A stretch of 64,000 nucleotides of DNA from Tetrahymena thermophila SB210. Lineage: Eukaryota > Ciliophora > Oligohymenophorea > Hymenostomatida > Tetrahymenidae. Below, one piece after another: positions 14,301 through 25,117 of this stretch. Each line of letters opens with the position of its first letter. The first letter of the stretch is position 1. Under the pieces are notes generated by a model, which ran no database searches, was not told where the DNA came from, and saw only the letters and a list, made by a program, of their open reading frames with translations. The translations under genes and the position numbers were made by a program. The stretch lies in NCBI RefSeq assembly GCF_000189635.1, contig NW_002476559.1, forward strand, positions 1,054,001-1,118,000. Reading direction: 5' to 3'.

Positions 14301-17214
14301 AATTTGACTTAGCAATCATTGGCTTCTCCTCATAAGCTTTAGAATCAGGCTGGCAAATAAAATTGTAATTAAAATTAACATTCTGTTGTTGGTTATTATA
14401 ATATTTATAACCCAAGTTTTATGAACTTTTAGATTTCTTAATAATGTATTGATAAAGGTAACAACTCAGCTAATTAAGAAACTAATCTTTCTTCTGAGCA
14501 GAGAGATTTTGACATAAGTCTTTTCCCATCCATCATAGAAGGGAAAGCAATGATATTATTAATGGTGAGAGATGTGACTCATAGAAAATATATATAACAT
14601 CTGAAATTAGCTAATCTTCAAAAGCAATAAATAGTCTCCTACCTTTCACACGAATTGAGAAATCCACTAAACTGTATTATAAATATTCTAGACACAATTG
14701 ATTATGATATTTAAGCTTTAAAAAAAGTGTAGCAGAAATAAGTAGATATAGTTGAAATTTAAAACAACATCGCAACAGCTTTGCAAAACTCAAAATATAT
14801 ACTTAATTTATCAAATGATTACCTTGATATGGCTAGGATTAAAGCTGATTAATTTAAACTTAACATTTAACCTTTCAATCTTTTGAATTTGTTAAACGAT
14901 TGTATTAAGATGTTTAACATTCAAGCATACAAACTAAATACAGAAATCATATTAAGAAATAGATTTATTCAAAACTCTTTCTACATTGATTAGAGCAATC
15001 AATTTAAAAATATCATTTACAGCGATCAAGAGCGTATCAAATAAGTAATTATTAACTTGATATCCAACGCATTAAAATTCACGCACAATGGACGAATTTT
15101 CATATAATCAGAATATAATTCTTTAAATTCCATTCAAGTTTCGATAAAAGACACAGGAATTGGAATAGAAAAAAGTAAACTTAAACAACTGTTTAAGGCA
15201 TTTGGCAAAATAGATGACGAAGAAACATAAAATTATAATCAGTAAGGAGTTGGATTAGGACTCTTAATTTCGAACATGCTAAGCATATAATTAGCTAAAC
15301 CTCCAACAAATGAAAATATGAGTTCTCAAATAAACCAAAATATCAATTCTAATAGCATCATGAATATAAATCAAAGTAATTAAAGTATTCAGTAGAATAA
15401 TAAGTAGGATAAAGGATTGAAGGTTGAAAGCGAAAAGGGAATAGGCTCAACTTTCACTCTCACAATCACTGATCATAATCCTTCCTTTAGGCACAATAAA
15501 ATAAAAGTAATATAATAGATTGCTGAAACACAAGAATCATCTGCACTACTTTCTCAGTCATTATATGAAGGCCATTTACCCAAAAAATAAAAATTAGAAG
15601 CCGATTAAAACAATGTAAAAAAATTAAAATCAAATTTCCCAAATCTCTCTTGCAGTGTTAACAAAAATGTAAAGAAAATTTATAGTTTCCATAGCGAATC
15701 TAGCTTATAAAGTTCAAAATAAAAAATAAAAAAAAAGCTTTTTAAAGAAGGCAATAGATCTGCAGATAAGATAAAATCACATAAATTATTAGATACAAAA
15801 GGTGAATTCAATAGGGCTCATACATCAGGTTCTTAAGAATACAAGAGTTACTGCTCAATGACATACATTTCTTTAACTGAATTGCAAGAAAATCCTAATT
15901 AAAATAAGCAAAAAGTAAAGTAAAATAATAGCTTTTCAATTTAAATATAGCATCCATTAAATCAAGATAATAAAAATAAGCTAGAAAAATCAAATTAATA
16001 GATGTTTAATCCAATAGCCTCTATTCTAAACAAAGAAATTACAAGTTCTTTACAAATTTATCATAATACAACATTGACTAAATAAAATTCTCTAGCAAAC
16101 ACCGTTAAGAAGGGTCCAGAAATAAAAAATAAATTTATAGAAGCAAGCATAAACGATATGGTAAATTCTAAATATAACTAAGATTCCAACTCTATAGCAA
16201 GTAGAAATTATAAACTCTAAAGGGAATTGCCTTCTCCAATTTCTCCTTTAAAAAATAATTACCAAACAATGTAATTAATTTATTTATTTCTTTTTTTGAA
16301 TTACTGTGATTCCTCTTATATTTTTTTTCTTCCACCCAACAACCCTACACTAAATTATACCTGCCTTAAAAAAATAAAATGATGGCTTTTTTAGTGAGTA
16401 TTTAAGTGGGTGAGAAAATAGATAGATTTACAGTAATTAATAAAAAATAAATCATTCTTTTTGCATATTTATTTTTTACAATTTATTTTCTACTCAAAAT
16501 ATTAAATTTTTGAAAGTAATTTATTTATTTATTTATTAATAAAACAGGATAACTTCTTAATATGGGAAACAAGTTTTCACTTTTTAAGCTGAGCAAATCT
16601 AGCAGCGAAATGAGTAAATTCTTATTGTAGATGATAATGTGTTTTGTTGTGAGGCTTTAAAAAATATAATTGAGAAAAGGTTTGGAATTAGCTGCATGAT
16701 TTGTTATTCAGCTACAAAAGCAATAGAAATAGTAAAGTAAAGATTTACGAGTTGTTAATAACCTAAAAAACAAATGTAACCAGAACAATATCTTTTCGAC
16801 TCTATAAAAATGCCAGATTAATAACAACAAAAATCAATGAGTAAATTGCAAGAAAATATTTATAAAGAATATCAACAATAAAATTAGTTAAACATGGATG
16901 AAGACGACTAACAAAATGTTTAAATTAGTCAAAATAGATTTTTTAAATTCATTTTCTTAGATATAAATATGCCTGATGTTAGTGGATTTGAAGGATTGTA
17001 TCAGATAAAAAGTTTTTTGAATTAAGTTTATCCTAATTTCTCAAATATGTGTCAAATTATAGGATGTTCAGGAATCGATGAAAATTTTTTAATTGATTAA
17101 AACTACACAAACAATAATCCCTTAGCGTAATTCGATTACTTCCTTATAAAACCTGTCTTAAAAGAAAAGCTTATAGAATTCTTTGCAGCCTATAAAATAG
17201 ACATTATTAGTTGA
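11232..17214 (+). CDS. Membrane-bound hybrid histidine kinase with receiver domain
   Basis: Two-component hybrid sensor: autophosphorylates on His and passes phosphate to Asp in its own receiver. Exons 11232-13057, 13220-16270 and 16548-17214 (phases 2,2) give about 1847 residues. ATG 11232 is chosen because it is in frame with ATG 11307 and gives a basic start followed by a hydrophobic signal or anchor segment. A poly-Ser tract (TCA repeat, ~11349-11386) and several further hydrophobic segments follow within ~270 residues. A very long Asn/Gln/Ser-rich linker leads to the H-box SHELRNPLN (His ~1086), N-box NLISNALKF, G1 box KDTGIGIE, GVGLGL and a later GIGSTFTL. The receiver has VDDN, phosphoacceptor Asp ~1764 in FLDINMPD, and the conserved Lys in LIKP. 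Oddities: Asn/Gln-rich insertions in the ATP-binding domain and in the receiver. The acceptor at 13219 is imposed by an upstream in-frame TGA. Confidence 0.92.
11349..11386 (+). repeat. (TCA)n microsatellite encoding poly-Ser
   Basis: About 12 consecutive TCA/ATC units lie in the first exon of the histidine kinase and translate to a Ser run just after the N-terminal hydrophobic segment. Length polymorphism would change only the Ser tract. Confidence 0.9.
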
Positions 17215-17562
17215 ATTTTTAATAATCTATCTAAATACAAAACAAACAATTTAAAGTTTAAAATTTTCATAGAAATAGTAAGTATTTAATAAATAAGTTT
17301 AAATTAATATTTTCATATTTGTTTATTTATGATAACTCATTTTCATTTTATATTCTTTGTTTACAAATTTCTACTAATCAAAACAAAATAAATAAAAAAT
17401 TAAATTATTTTAAATTATCCAACTAAGATAAATAGAATATAGAAAAGTTCATATTAGGATTTTATTAGATTCTTAAAATTAAATATCTAAAAATTTACAA
17501 ATATTTGATTTAATTAATTTTTTATCAAAAGTAGAAAAAAAACAATAAATAAATAAATAAAA

Positions 17563-19517
17563 ATGAGCAACATAAATCTAGATTAGATTTAAGAATATAT
17601 ATTTGACGTAGAAAAGTAAATAAATAAATAAACACATTTGAATCCGTTTAAACTACTTTCAAATTTACAGGATTTCGAATAAGATATTTATTGTGCCTCT
17701 TAAAAACTTCATTTATGATGTTTGCAAATATTCTTAAGTTGAAAAGAATGTCTAAATAATGTTAAATGGGTAAGATATTTATTTATTTTTTATTCTATAA
17801 AAAGGTGATTTAATTGAAATTTAAATAGTTGCGTTAACAGACTCTCAGAAAGTCATTTAGAATCTATAGGAGAAGCTATAGCTGAGTTATAAAAAGTCTA
17901 CTTATTGAAGATTTCTTTTGGATCTATTGAAGTATTTGATGTAATTAATAAATTAATAAATAATTTAAATTCATGTAGACTTATTACAAATTTATTCTTT
18001 TGAAAACAAAGATGTTTTTAGAGGGGTAGTATAAGTAAGGTCAAGTAAAATTAAAAGAATTGCAGATTAATACTAAAATAAGCGATAGATCTTTCTTTTT
18101 ATTTTGCAAACATTTAAAGACTTTCTTTTAAAGAAACAAAACTACCTTAAGATCTTTTTGTCTTGATATTCCAAAGTAAATAACAATCTATTTTCGATGT
18201 CAGTTTAATTAAATGTTATTTATCATTTAAATCTAAGTCTTTGTAATGTTACATGTCAAAGTGTTGTTGACTTAGCTAGTTGCCTATCTCAGCTTTCAAC
18301 ATGTCCAAATCTAGAAGAACTATAGCTTGGTTTATCTCACTGGAACGTTTAACAATAGTTTGATTAAAGCTTTATAAGTATCTGTAAAAGCTTATCAACA
18401 ATTATTAATTCAACTAGAATAAAAAAACTTACTTTAAACTTTGCAGGGTAAAATTACTTTGAAATTAATTATCTTTAATTAAAATAATTTATATCAAAAA
18501 GATGGAATATTAGTGATCTTTCTATATAAGCATTATCTCATGCTCTTTCTGCTTTTAAAGATATATAAACCCTTAAAGAGCTTAGCTTAAATTTTACTCT
18601 GTAAAATATTCTTTTTCTTTGTAATTTAAAAAAATGTAATATTAATCTTAATAGAGTTTTTAGATGCTAATAGCAAGCAGTTGACTCCCTTACCGAAGCA
18701 TTCAATAACATATTTCCCTATAACAAGCTCAATAAATTCTATCTGTGTTTGAACAGGTAATTTATTTTTCTTGTTTAAATAATAATATTTATTTATGGAT
18801 TTATTTGTAATTAAAAATTTTTTTTTCTTTCAATCTACTTTTGACTTAACTCAAAAAAAGAAAGACAGAATAATTTTATTTAAATTATTAAATTCAAATT
18901 TATTGCAAAATTTAACCAACTAAAAATTAAATTTATTACTTAATTAATTAATTGCTTTAGATAATAAATTAATTATTTTTATATGTGTTTTTAATATATA
19001 TAATATGGATAATAAAAAGTTGGGAGTTTCAAAAACTTGAGGGTCTTTCTAGGGCTTTTCTAAATTTAAGAGATCTTAATAAATTGAGTCTACATTTGAA
19101 CTCTAAGACTTACTCAATAAATTAATCAGAAGATAGCAAAATATTTATGAAAAATATTCTTCAACTGGTTTCATAGAATTTATATTTTAAACTAAATTTG
19201 AACTTTCCAAAGTAATTAATTAATTAATTAATTATATTGAAGTATAAGCAAAAAGTATAATAAATTAATATTTTATTTTAAATAATTAACATATCAGATG
19301 TGACTAAATTAATCAATAAGTATTGAAAGAAATAGAAAAAATTATTAAGTATAGAAATTCTTAAATAGAAATTTCACTCAATTAATTTCATGCTTTAAAA
19401 TCTAATACTTATGATTGCTACAGAAAAGAGATAATGTGGGATACAATAAAATTGCTCAATAAAAATTCAGATTTATATTAATAAGATCTAAATAATATTC
19501 ATTTCCATTTTAATTGA
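17563..19517 (+). CDS. Leucine-rich-repeat-like protein, 8 exons
   Basis: Exons 17563-17615, 17671-17769, 17829-17940, 17979-18175, 18238-18447, 18502-18756, 19020-19211 and 19298-19517; all GT-AG, phases consistent, about 445 residues, TGA at 19515-19517. The product has irregular leucine-rich segments such as CPNLEELQLGLSHWNV, IKKLTLNFAGWNISDLS, LKELSLNF and LNKLSLHLNS, a pattern seen in large ciliate-expanded LRR families with unknown ligands. Exons roughly follow repeat units, as expected for repeat expansion. There is no signal peptide or TM segment, so it is probably cytosolic; function unknown. The N-terminal ~50 residues are less certain. Degenerate LRR relics follow directly downstream on the same strand, suggesting a local cluster that has been decaying. 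Confidence 0.75.
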
Positions 19518-20580
19518 ATTTATTTATTTACTATTTATATATTTAGAAATATTTGTTTATATCAATTTATGAATTTTATTTATTTTATATAATGTATGTA
19601 TGTAAAATATATAAACAGATACCAAATTTTAAGACATATCAACTAAATGTTTTATGGCACTTTTTTTTGGGCAAAAAAGATACTTAGGGAATGCCTTAAT
19701 TAATGAGCATTTACAGTATATATATATATAATAATATATTAAATAAATGTTAAATATGTTTCATAAATATAAATATTCCCCTCATTAATAACTAAAATCA
19801 CTGTAGTAAAACTGAAAAATCTACTAAATAATAATTATTTTATTAAAGTTTAAGTGCTCTAATTACTAGAATATTTTCAACATATGTCTCTAACTAATTC
19901 CTACTATATTTTTAAGAATAGGTTTTAAATAGAAATATTAAGATTTAATAATTAAAAATTTAATTAATTAACTTTGTGTGATATCTTTTCCTAAAAGCAA
20001 TTTTATAAATTTATATTTGATAGTTATTATAATTTATTTGTTCTTTTTAACCAAATTAATTTGAAATAAATGGAAACTAACTAACTTTTTAATATATTAA
20101 TAATAAATTTATTTTATTTAACATTTTTGAGAAATAAAAAAAATAAATGATATAATAGGAAAAATATGTTGATAATTTAGAAAAAGTAAAAATTTTTTTT
20201 TTTATCAATATTGTTTAAATTTTTTATTATTAATAAAAAAAGTTTTTAAACTCTTTGCTTTAATCTCATTAGGCTCTTTATATTGATCTGAGGTATAATA
20301 ATTTTATTAATATTTTTATTAATTATTGTTTTTTTTATAATTTTCAATTTATTGATATTATTTTTCTAATAGAAATTACATCTATATTATTCATTTTTGT
20401 ATCTACAAATATCTTTTAATTATTTTAACTTAATTTTGACTTTTAATTTTTATTTTGATTATTAACTAACTAACTAACTAACTATTCTCTTTTTATTATT
20501 TGATATTTTTCTTCTAACTAGTGATTTATTATTTATTTTTCCTTCAATATTTAAAAAGTTAATATAAAATTTGTGATTAA

Positions 20581-20652
20581 GATAAATTATTAGGCTTATG
20601 TTCTACTTTAGCAAATTGCACTAATCTATCAGATTTGAAAATTGTTCTTATG
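20581..20652 (+). pseudogene. Degenerate LRR exon relic 1
   Basis: Forward frame reads a leucine-rich unit with LCSTLANCTNLSDLKIVLM, the LANCTNL signature of ciliate LRR repeats. No start, matching splice sites or adjoining exon gives a complete gene. Confidence 0.5.
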
Positions 20653-21181
20653 TAAAAACAGTTTATTTTTTTGGATTTTGATATTTTTTAATATAGAAAT
20701 GAATTTAAAACAAAATAATTATTTTAATTTATTTATTTATTAGCTGTTTATTTGATTAATTTTTCTTTTTTTATCCTGTTTTTGTTCTTCTCTTTCTTAA
20801 TTTTTTAGTTAGTTTAGCTCATTTTTTATTTTCAACTTTTACTTTTATTAGTAATTAATTCATTCCTAAGATTATTTCATATTTTTCTTGATTTTTTCCT
20901 TCTAACTAGAGTAAAATGCCTTTTTAATTTTTGATAGGCTATAATAAGTAATATTTAATGATAAAAATTCAAACAACTGTTTAGTATAAAAAAAGAAAAT
21001 TAAATTTTGAAAATCTTAGTTAGTTTTTAAATTTTTTTTATCTGTTTATTTAATTTATTTTTTTCATTTTCAATTTTGCCTATTTATTAATTAATTAATT
21101 TCTTATAATTTCATATTTTTCTTCATTTTTTCCTTCTAACTAATTAATTATATATTTTTTCTTCAATATTAAAAAAGTAAC

Positions 21182-21235
21182 AATTAAATTGATGTTGTTG
21201 ATGCATCAAGCTTTGGTTCTGCTTTAGCAAATTGT
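21182..21235 (+). pseudogene. Degenerate LRR exon relic 2
   Basis: Reads NQIDVVDASSFGSALANC, again the LRR consensus with GSALANC. It is ~600 nt downstream of relic 1 and sits in the same kind of T-rich context. No complete gene can be built from it. Confidence 0.5.
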
Positions 21236-21674
21236 TAACTTTTTATTTTATTTATTTTTAATCCTTTTAGTCTTCTTTATTTATTTGCTAATTTAACTCA
21301 TTTATTCATGTTAAACTTTTGCTTTATTATTAATTATTTCTTATTATTTTATATTTTTTCTTCATTATTTGTTTCTAAATGCACGAATTATAAAATTTAA
21401 ATTTATGGAAGTGCTTTTGTTTAGAACTGACAGTATATTGTATTTCTAACAAATATTTAATTAAGAATAATTAATTATAGGATATAAATTACTTTAACTT
21501 TAAATGATTATTTACACATCAAATAAATTATAAAAAGCATAAAAAGAAAAATTTATTTAAATTTTTGATTTTTGTTTAAAATTTGGAATAATATAATAAT
21601 AGATATTAGTTAATTAAATTTAATTAACTATTACTTATTCTAGATTTATTTATTTTGAATTTTCTTCTTATTTT

Positions 21675-22259
21675 TCAGAAAACTTTGTATCTAAAAACAC
21701 CAAGTTAAGTTTAGCAATTAGGGCAAGTATGAATTTTATCTTTGCAGTTATTAATAAAAAAAGGAATGCAGCCGCAACCAGTCAAAACACAAAAGATGGA
21801 GCACATTGTCCATGTTCCATACCCTGCTTTACTTGTAACTTTAGTTGTTGAAGTTTTTTTGCAGTGATGGCAGGTTGTTTAAAAAGGATAAGGAGTCTTA
21901 TCAGCCATATCTTATTAAACTTATGGATTTTACTAGAGTGAAATGCCTATTTAATTTACAAAAAGTGAAATGTAATATATCTTAATAACATTATAAATAA
22001 AGCTAAATAAGCTTAAAACAGCTTTATATTTGAGTTTTTAGAATGCTTTAAATTCGCAAAATGTAAAATTTGAAATAATTTTATAAAATGCAAAAACACG
22101 GTTATAAAACTCGCTTTTTGTAAATTTGTATGGCAATTTACTCTATATCTACAATGGTTGATTTTACATAGGAGGATAAGTAACTGGAGGTAAAGCATTT
22201 TGATTATGAGGATCATTATTCTAGGCTTGGGGATTACCGTTCTAAACTTGAGGATACAT
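21675..22259 (-). CDS. LITAF-domain protein 1
   Basis: LITAF domains bind zinc and sit monotopically on late endosomal or lysosomal membranes; family members act in endosomal sorting. From ATG at 22259 an open frame in the ciliate code runs to TGA at 21675-21677 (194 codons). The N-terminus is Pro/Gln/Asn-rich (QNALPPVTYPPMQNQP), typical of LITAF adaptor tails. The last 77 residues, from an internal Met at 21908, are a full LITAF domain: TTCHHC knuckle, hydrophobic stretch ending GCGCIPF, then CKDKIHTCPNC and LGVF. The middle part (~21920-22140) is AT-rich with spacer-like composition and may be an intron whose junctions I could not fix; the alternative is a 77-residue protein starting at 21908. 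The second LITAF gene lies 835 nt away on the same strand. Confidence 0.82.
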
Positions 22260-22687
22260 TTTTAAATTTAATGGTTTATTATTTTACTGTTTTTAATTAT
22301 TTTTATTGTTTTATTTTTTAAATGTTTACTATTTTAAACAAGATTAATGCTAGAACACTTTTTAAAGAATATAATTTAGTATATTCTTAGTAAAAATTTT
22401 TCTTTAAAATAGCCAAATATCCTTTTTAGTAATTGAATTAATTTATAGAACTAATTTTAAATTTCAAGATAGATTTACCATAATTATCAGATTTAATATT
22501 AGAATAGATAAAAACTTTAACAAAAGAAAGTCTGAATAATCTACATTCAAATTAATAAAAATTTAAATTTACAATAGATGCTTACTGAATAGATAAATTA
22601 TAGCTTGAATGTAATCATCTCTGAATTTAGTGAAAATTTTTCAAATAGTTAATGATTGTTTAAATTAAAGACAGTATTAAATTATGA

Positions 22688-22996
22688 GAAATAAAATTGA
22701 ATACCTTTTGTTGTAAAATATTGTAATCATAATATTAACTTTAAAAATAAATTTCAATGCTTTTTGATTGTAACGATATTCTTAAATCCAGCTCATTTTT
22801 TACAAGCCCGCCTAGCCATTTAATTCTTTAAGCATTCATAGCTGGGCTTGTAAAAAATGTATGGGATTTAAGTATAATATTAATTTTAAAAATAAAATTC
22901 AATACTTTTCTAGTAAAATATTATAATCATAATATTAACTTTAAAAATAAAATTCAATACTTTTTTTTGTAAAATATTGTAATGATAATATTTCTT
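22688..22996. repeat. ~57-bp tandem repeat, 3-4 copies
   Basis: Units share AAATAAAATTCAATAC, a T-rich run, GTAAAATATTGTAATCATAA and TATTAACTTT. Clear copies lie near 22688-22745, 22878-22940 and 22941-22996. A partial copy (22745-22780) is interrupted by the hairpin at 22781-22872. Confidence 0.7.
22781..22872. repeat. Long imperfect inverted repeat (hairpin)
   Basis: Left arm 22781-22809 and right arm 22843-22872 are reverse complements. A perfect 16-bp core CATTTTTTACAAGCCC (22794-22809) pairs with 22844-22859, and the outer CTTAAATCC pairs with GGGATTTAAG. The loop is ~33 nt. The arms are more GC-rich than the surroundings. It could be a small inverted-repeat insertion or a structured RNA; no tRNA-like features. 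Confidence 0.75.
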
Positions 22997-23094
22997 TTAA
23001 AACTAAAATAAGTTACAATAGATTTAATATAAATATTTTACTATGACATAATTTCATAACAATTTAAATATGTTAAAAAATATAATCTTAACTT

Positions 23095-23373
23095 TCATTT
23101 ACACATCTTGTATTCATATTTTCCAAGCTAAGATTAACAATTTGAGCAGTAGTGTACTTAGTCTTTACATTTGTCCATTAAAAAAGGAAGACAGCAGCAT
23201 CCAGGTATATGTAGAATTAAACACATTATGTAAGTACCTGACCCTACTTTAGGTTTAACATCAGTTCTTTGAATTTAATTGCAGTGAGCGCATGTCATTT
23301 CAACAGCTGTAGGATTTTCATCTGCCAAATTTCTGTTCATTACCTTTTTGTGATCAATTGGATTTTCTGCCAT
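23095..23373 (-). CDS. LITAF-domain protein 2
   Basis: Single open frame of 92 residues, ATG at 23373 to TGA at 23095-23097. A short charged N-terminus (MAENPIDHKKVMNRN) precedes a complete LITAF domain: MTCAHC first zinc knuckle, hydrophobic segment around YIMCLILHIPGCCCLPF, then CKDQVHYCSNC as the second knuckle and LGKYEYK. It is probably an endosomal membrane-associated zinc protein. It is a diverged paralogue of the LITAF gene at 21675-22259: same strand, same knuckle spacing, different N-terminus. No intron is needed. Upstream exons encoding a longer Pro-rich tail cannot be excluded but are not evident. Confidence 0.85.
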
Positions 23374-25117
23374 ATTGGGAACTTAAGACGGTTTTTAAGA
23401 TATCATTTTAAGTGAGAAAGATTGGAAAAAAATTTTAATGAGAGTTTTATTTAAGTTAAATATTTTAATTTTATAATTGATAATTATAATAAAAATAATT
23501 TGAAGTGTTATCTATTTAAATTAGCAATTTCTAAGTTATATTTGAAATATTAATATAATCTTAACCATCTTTTGGTTGCGTTTATTAAGCTAACTTAGCA
23601 AAAATATTTAAAGTATTTTAAACAATTCTAAATTAGTTAGTTAAGTGTAGGTACTTCATAAAATATATATAAATAATATAATGTTTTATTAATAATTTTT
23701 TAAATATAAAAGACATTTTTTTGTATCAACTTTAAATATATAAAGAATATTTAGTTTCTATGAAGTTTTAACCTTATATCAATCTGATTATTCCTGAATC
23801 TATAGCTTTATCTTATCTATCTTTTTATTAAATATTTGAATATCAATGACTTTTTTCTAATTAAATGAATTTTATAGCTTTTAATTATCAGATTTGGAAG
23901 TACAAATAGAAACTTAATACCTTCTAAAAAGTATTCTTTGCTAATTTTTACAATTTTGTAAAACATATTAAATTCTATTTAAAATTTTTTAAATAAATGA
24001 GACTTAGATATCTTTAAAAATCATAATTTGAAGAATTAAAATCAATTATAATTTTTTTAATGTATTATAAATACTTAAATAAATTATTTTTTTTCTAAAC
24101 TAAAAATATTTACTTTAATTTTAATATATTCTTAACAATATAATAAGGTAAATAATTTTAATAAAAGCTATAATTATTTGGGTTGGGATGTGTAAAAAAT
24201 TTTCATTTTTTCAATGCTGTAGACTTCCTATTTTACAATATGTTTTTATTTTTTATGATAGATTATATATAACTTTGATTCTAGTAATTATTACTTTAAC
24301 TATAAAACCATGAATTTAAAAAAAGTAATAAATAAAATCATAAATTTTATCTTACAATCATATATTTTTATATGCAAATTTTTATTATAATATTTATCTT
24401 AATTGATAGAAATTGTAAATCATCCAAGTCCACAGAAAATTTAGTTATTAATTTACAGATTATTTAATTTAATAAATTTAAATGAGTGAATTTCCACATA
24501 CTCCCAAATGAAATAATGAAACAAGAAAATTGATTACATAATTTAAATTAATATAAATACTGATCGCAAACTAGTAAATTATAAAAAAACAAATAAATAA
24601 ATTCATTCTATATTTTAGGTATCTCAATCTTGAGATTGAGCTTTTTTATGTCTATTTATTTTTGATGTATATTTTAAAAAAGCACAATAAGAATTTAAAA
24701 ATTTAAAGTGTAAAATTATATTTATGTTCTTCTTACATAAATTAATGTAGATTTTATTTAGAAATTTCTTCAGCAGCTTTTTGAAAGAAATAAATAAAAT
24801 GTATTTTTGAATCATAGTATATTTATTATTTTTAAGACCAAATTTCAAAATAAGAAGGTAAGGAGCTTGATAAAATATTAATTAGCTACAAATTTTTTTT
24901 CAAAATGAATTTAAAAATAACAAAGAATTATTTTTAATTGAGTTCATCAACCAACTTTTCGTTATTAATAGAATAATTATTTGAATGGTAAAAATGAATT
25001 TGTTAGAAATATATACAGATAAGCAAGTAAGAAAATTAATAGAATAGTAATATAAATAGATTAATTAATTTATTTATTAATTATATTTTAAATCCATTAG
25101 GATAAAGATAATTTAAA
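23374..25117. other. AT-rich intergenic spacer
   Basis: No gene resolved. A 75-codon K/I/N-rich frame on the minus strand (24624-24848) has spacer-like composition and is not called. A short palindrome at 24623-24646 is listed separately. Confidence 0.5.
24623..24646. other. 8-bp palindromic stem followed by a T run
   Basis: CTCAATCT-TG-AGATTGAG forms an 8-bp stem with a 2-nt gap and is followed by CTTTTTT. It resembles a stem-plus-T-run terminator on the plus strand, but no RNA gene was recognised beside it. Confidence 0.35.

Larger units (their letters stand above)
19518..21674 (+). other. Spacer with repeated intron-like DNA and LRR relics
   Basis: A TTCTTCTAACTA motif preceded by a T-rich ATTTCATATTTTTCTT-type stretch recurs near 20510, 20905 and 21140, with a weaker copy near 21365. 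Two short LRR-coding relics lie between them (listed separately). No intact gene was assembled. This looks like a decayed LRR gene whose exon-intron unit had been tandemly amplified. Confidence 0.5.
22260..23094. other. Spacer between the LITAF genes with short repeats and hairpin
   Basis: Contains the ~57-bp repeat units and long imperfect hairpin listed separately. The remainder is AT-rich simple sequence; no coding frame seen. Confidence 0.6.

Noticed and set aside
22781..22872. tRNA gene in the hairpin between the LITAF genes
   Set aside because: No A or B box, no cloverleaf and no anticodon arm; it is a single long stem-loop.
24624..24848. 75-codon minus-strand ORF
   Set aside because: Lys/Ile/Asn-rich spacer-like composition, no domain, and its end overlaps a palindrome.
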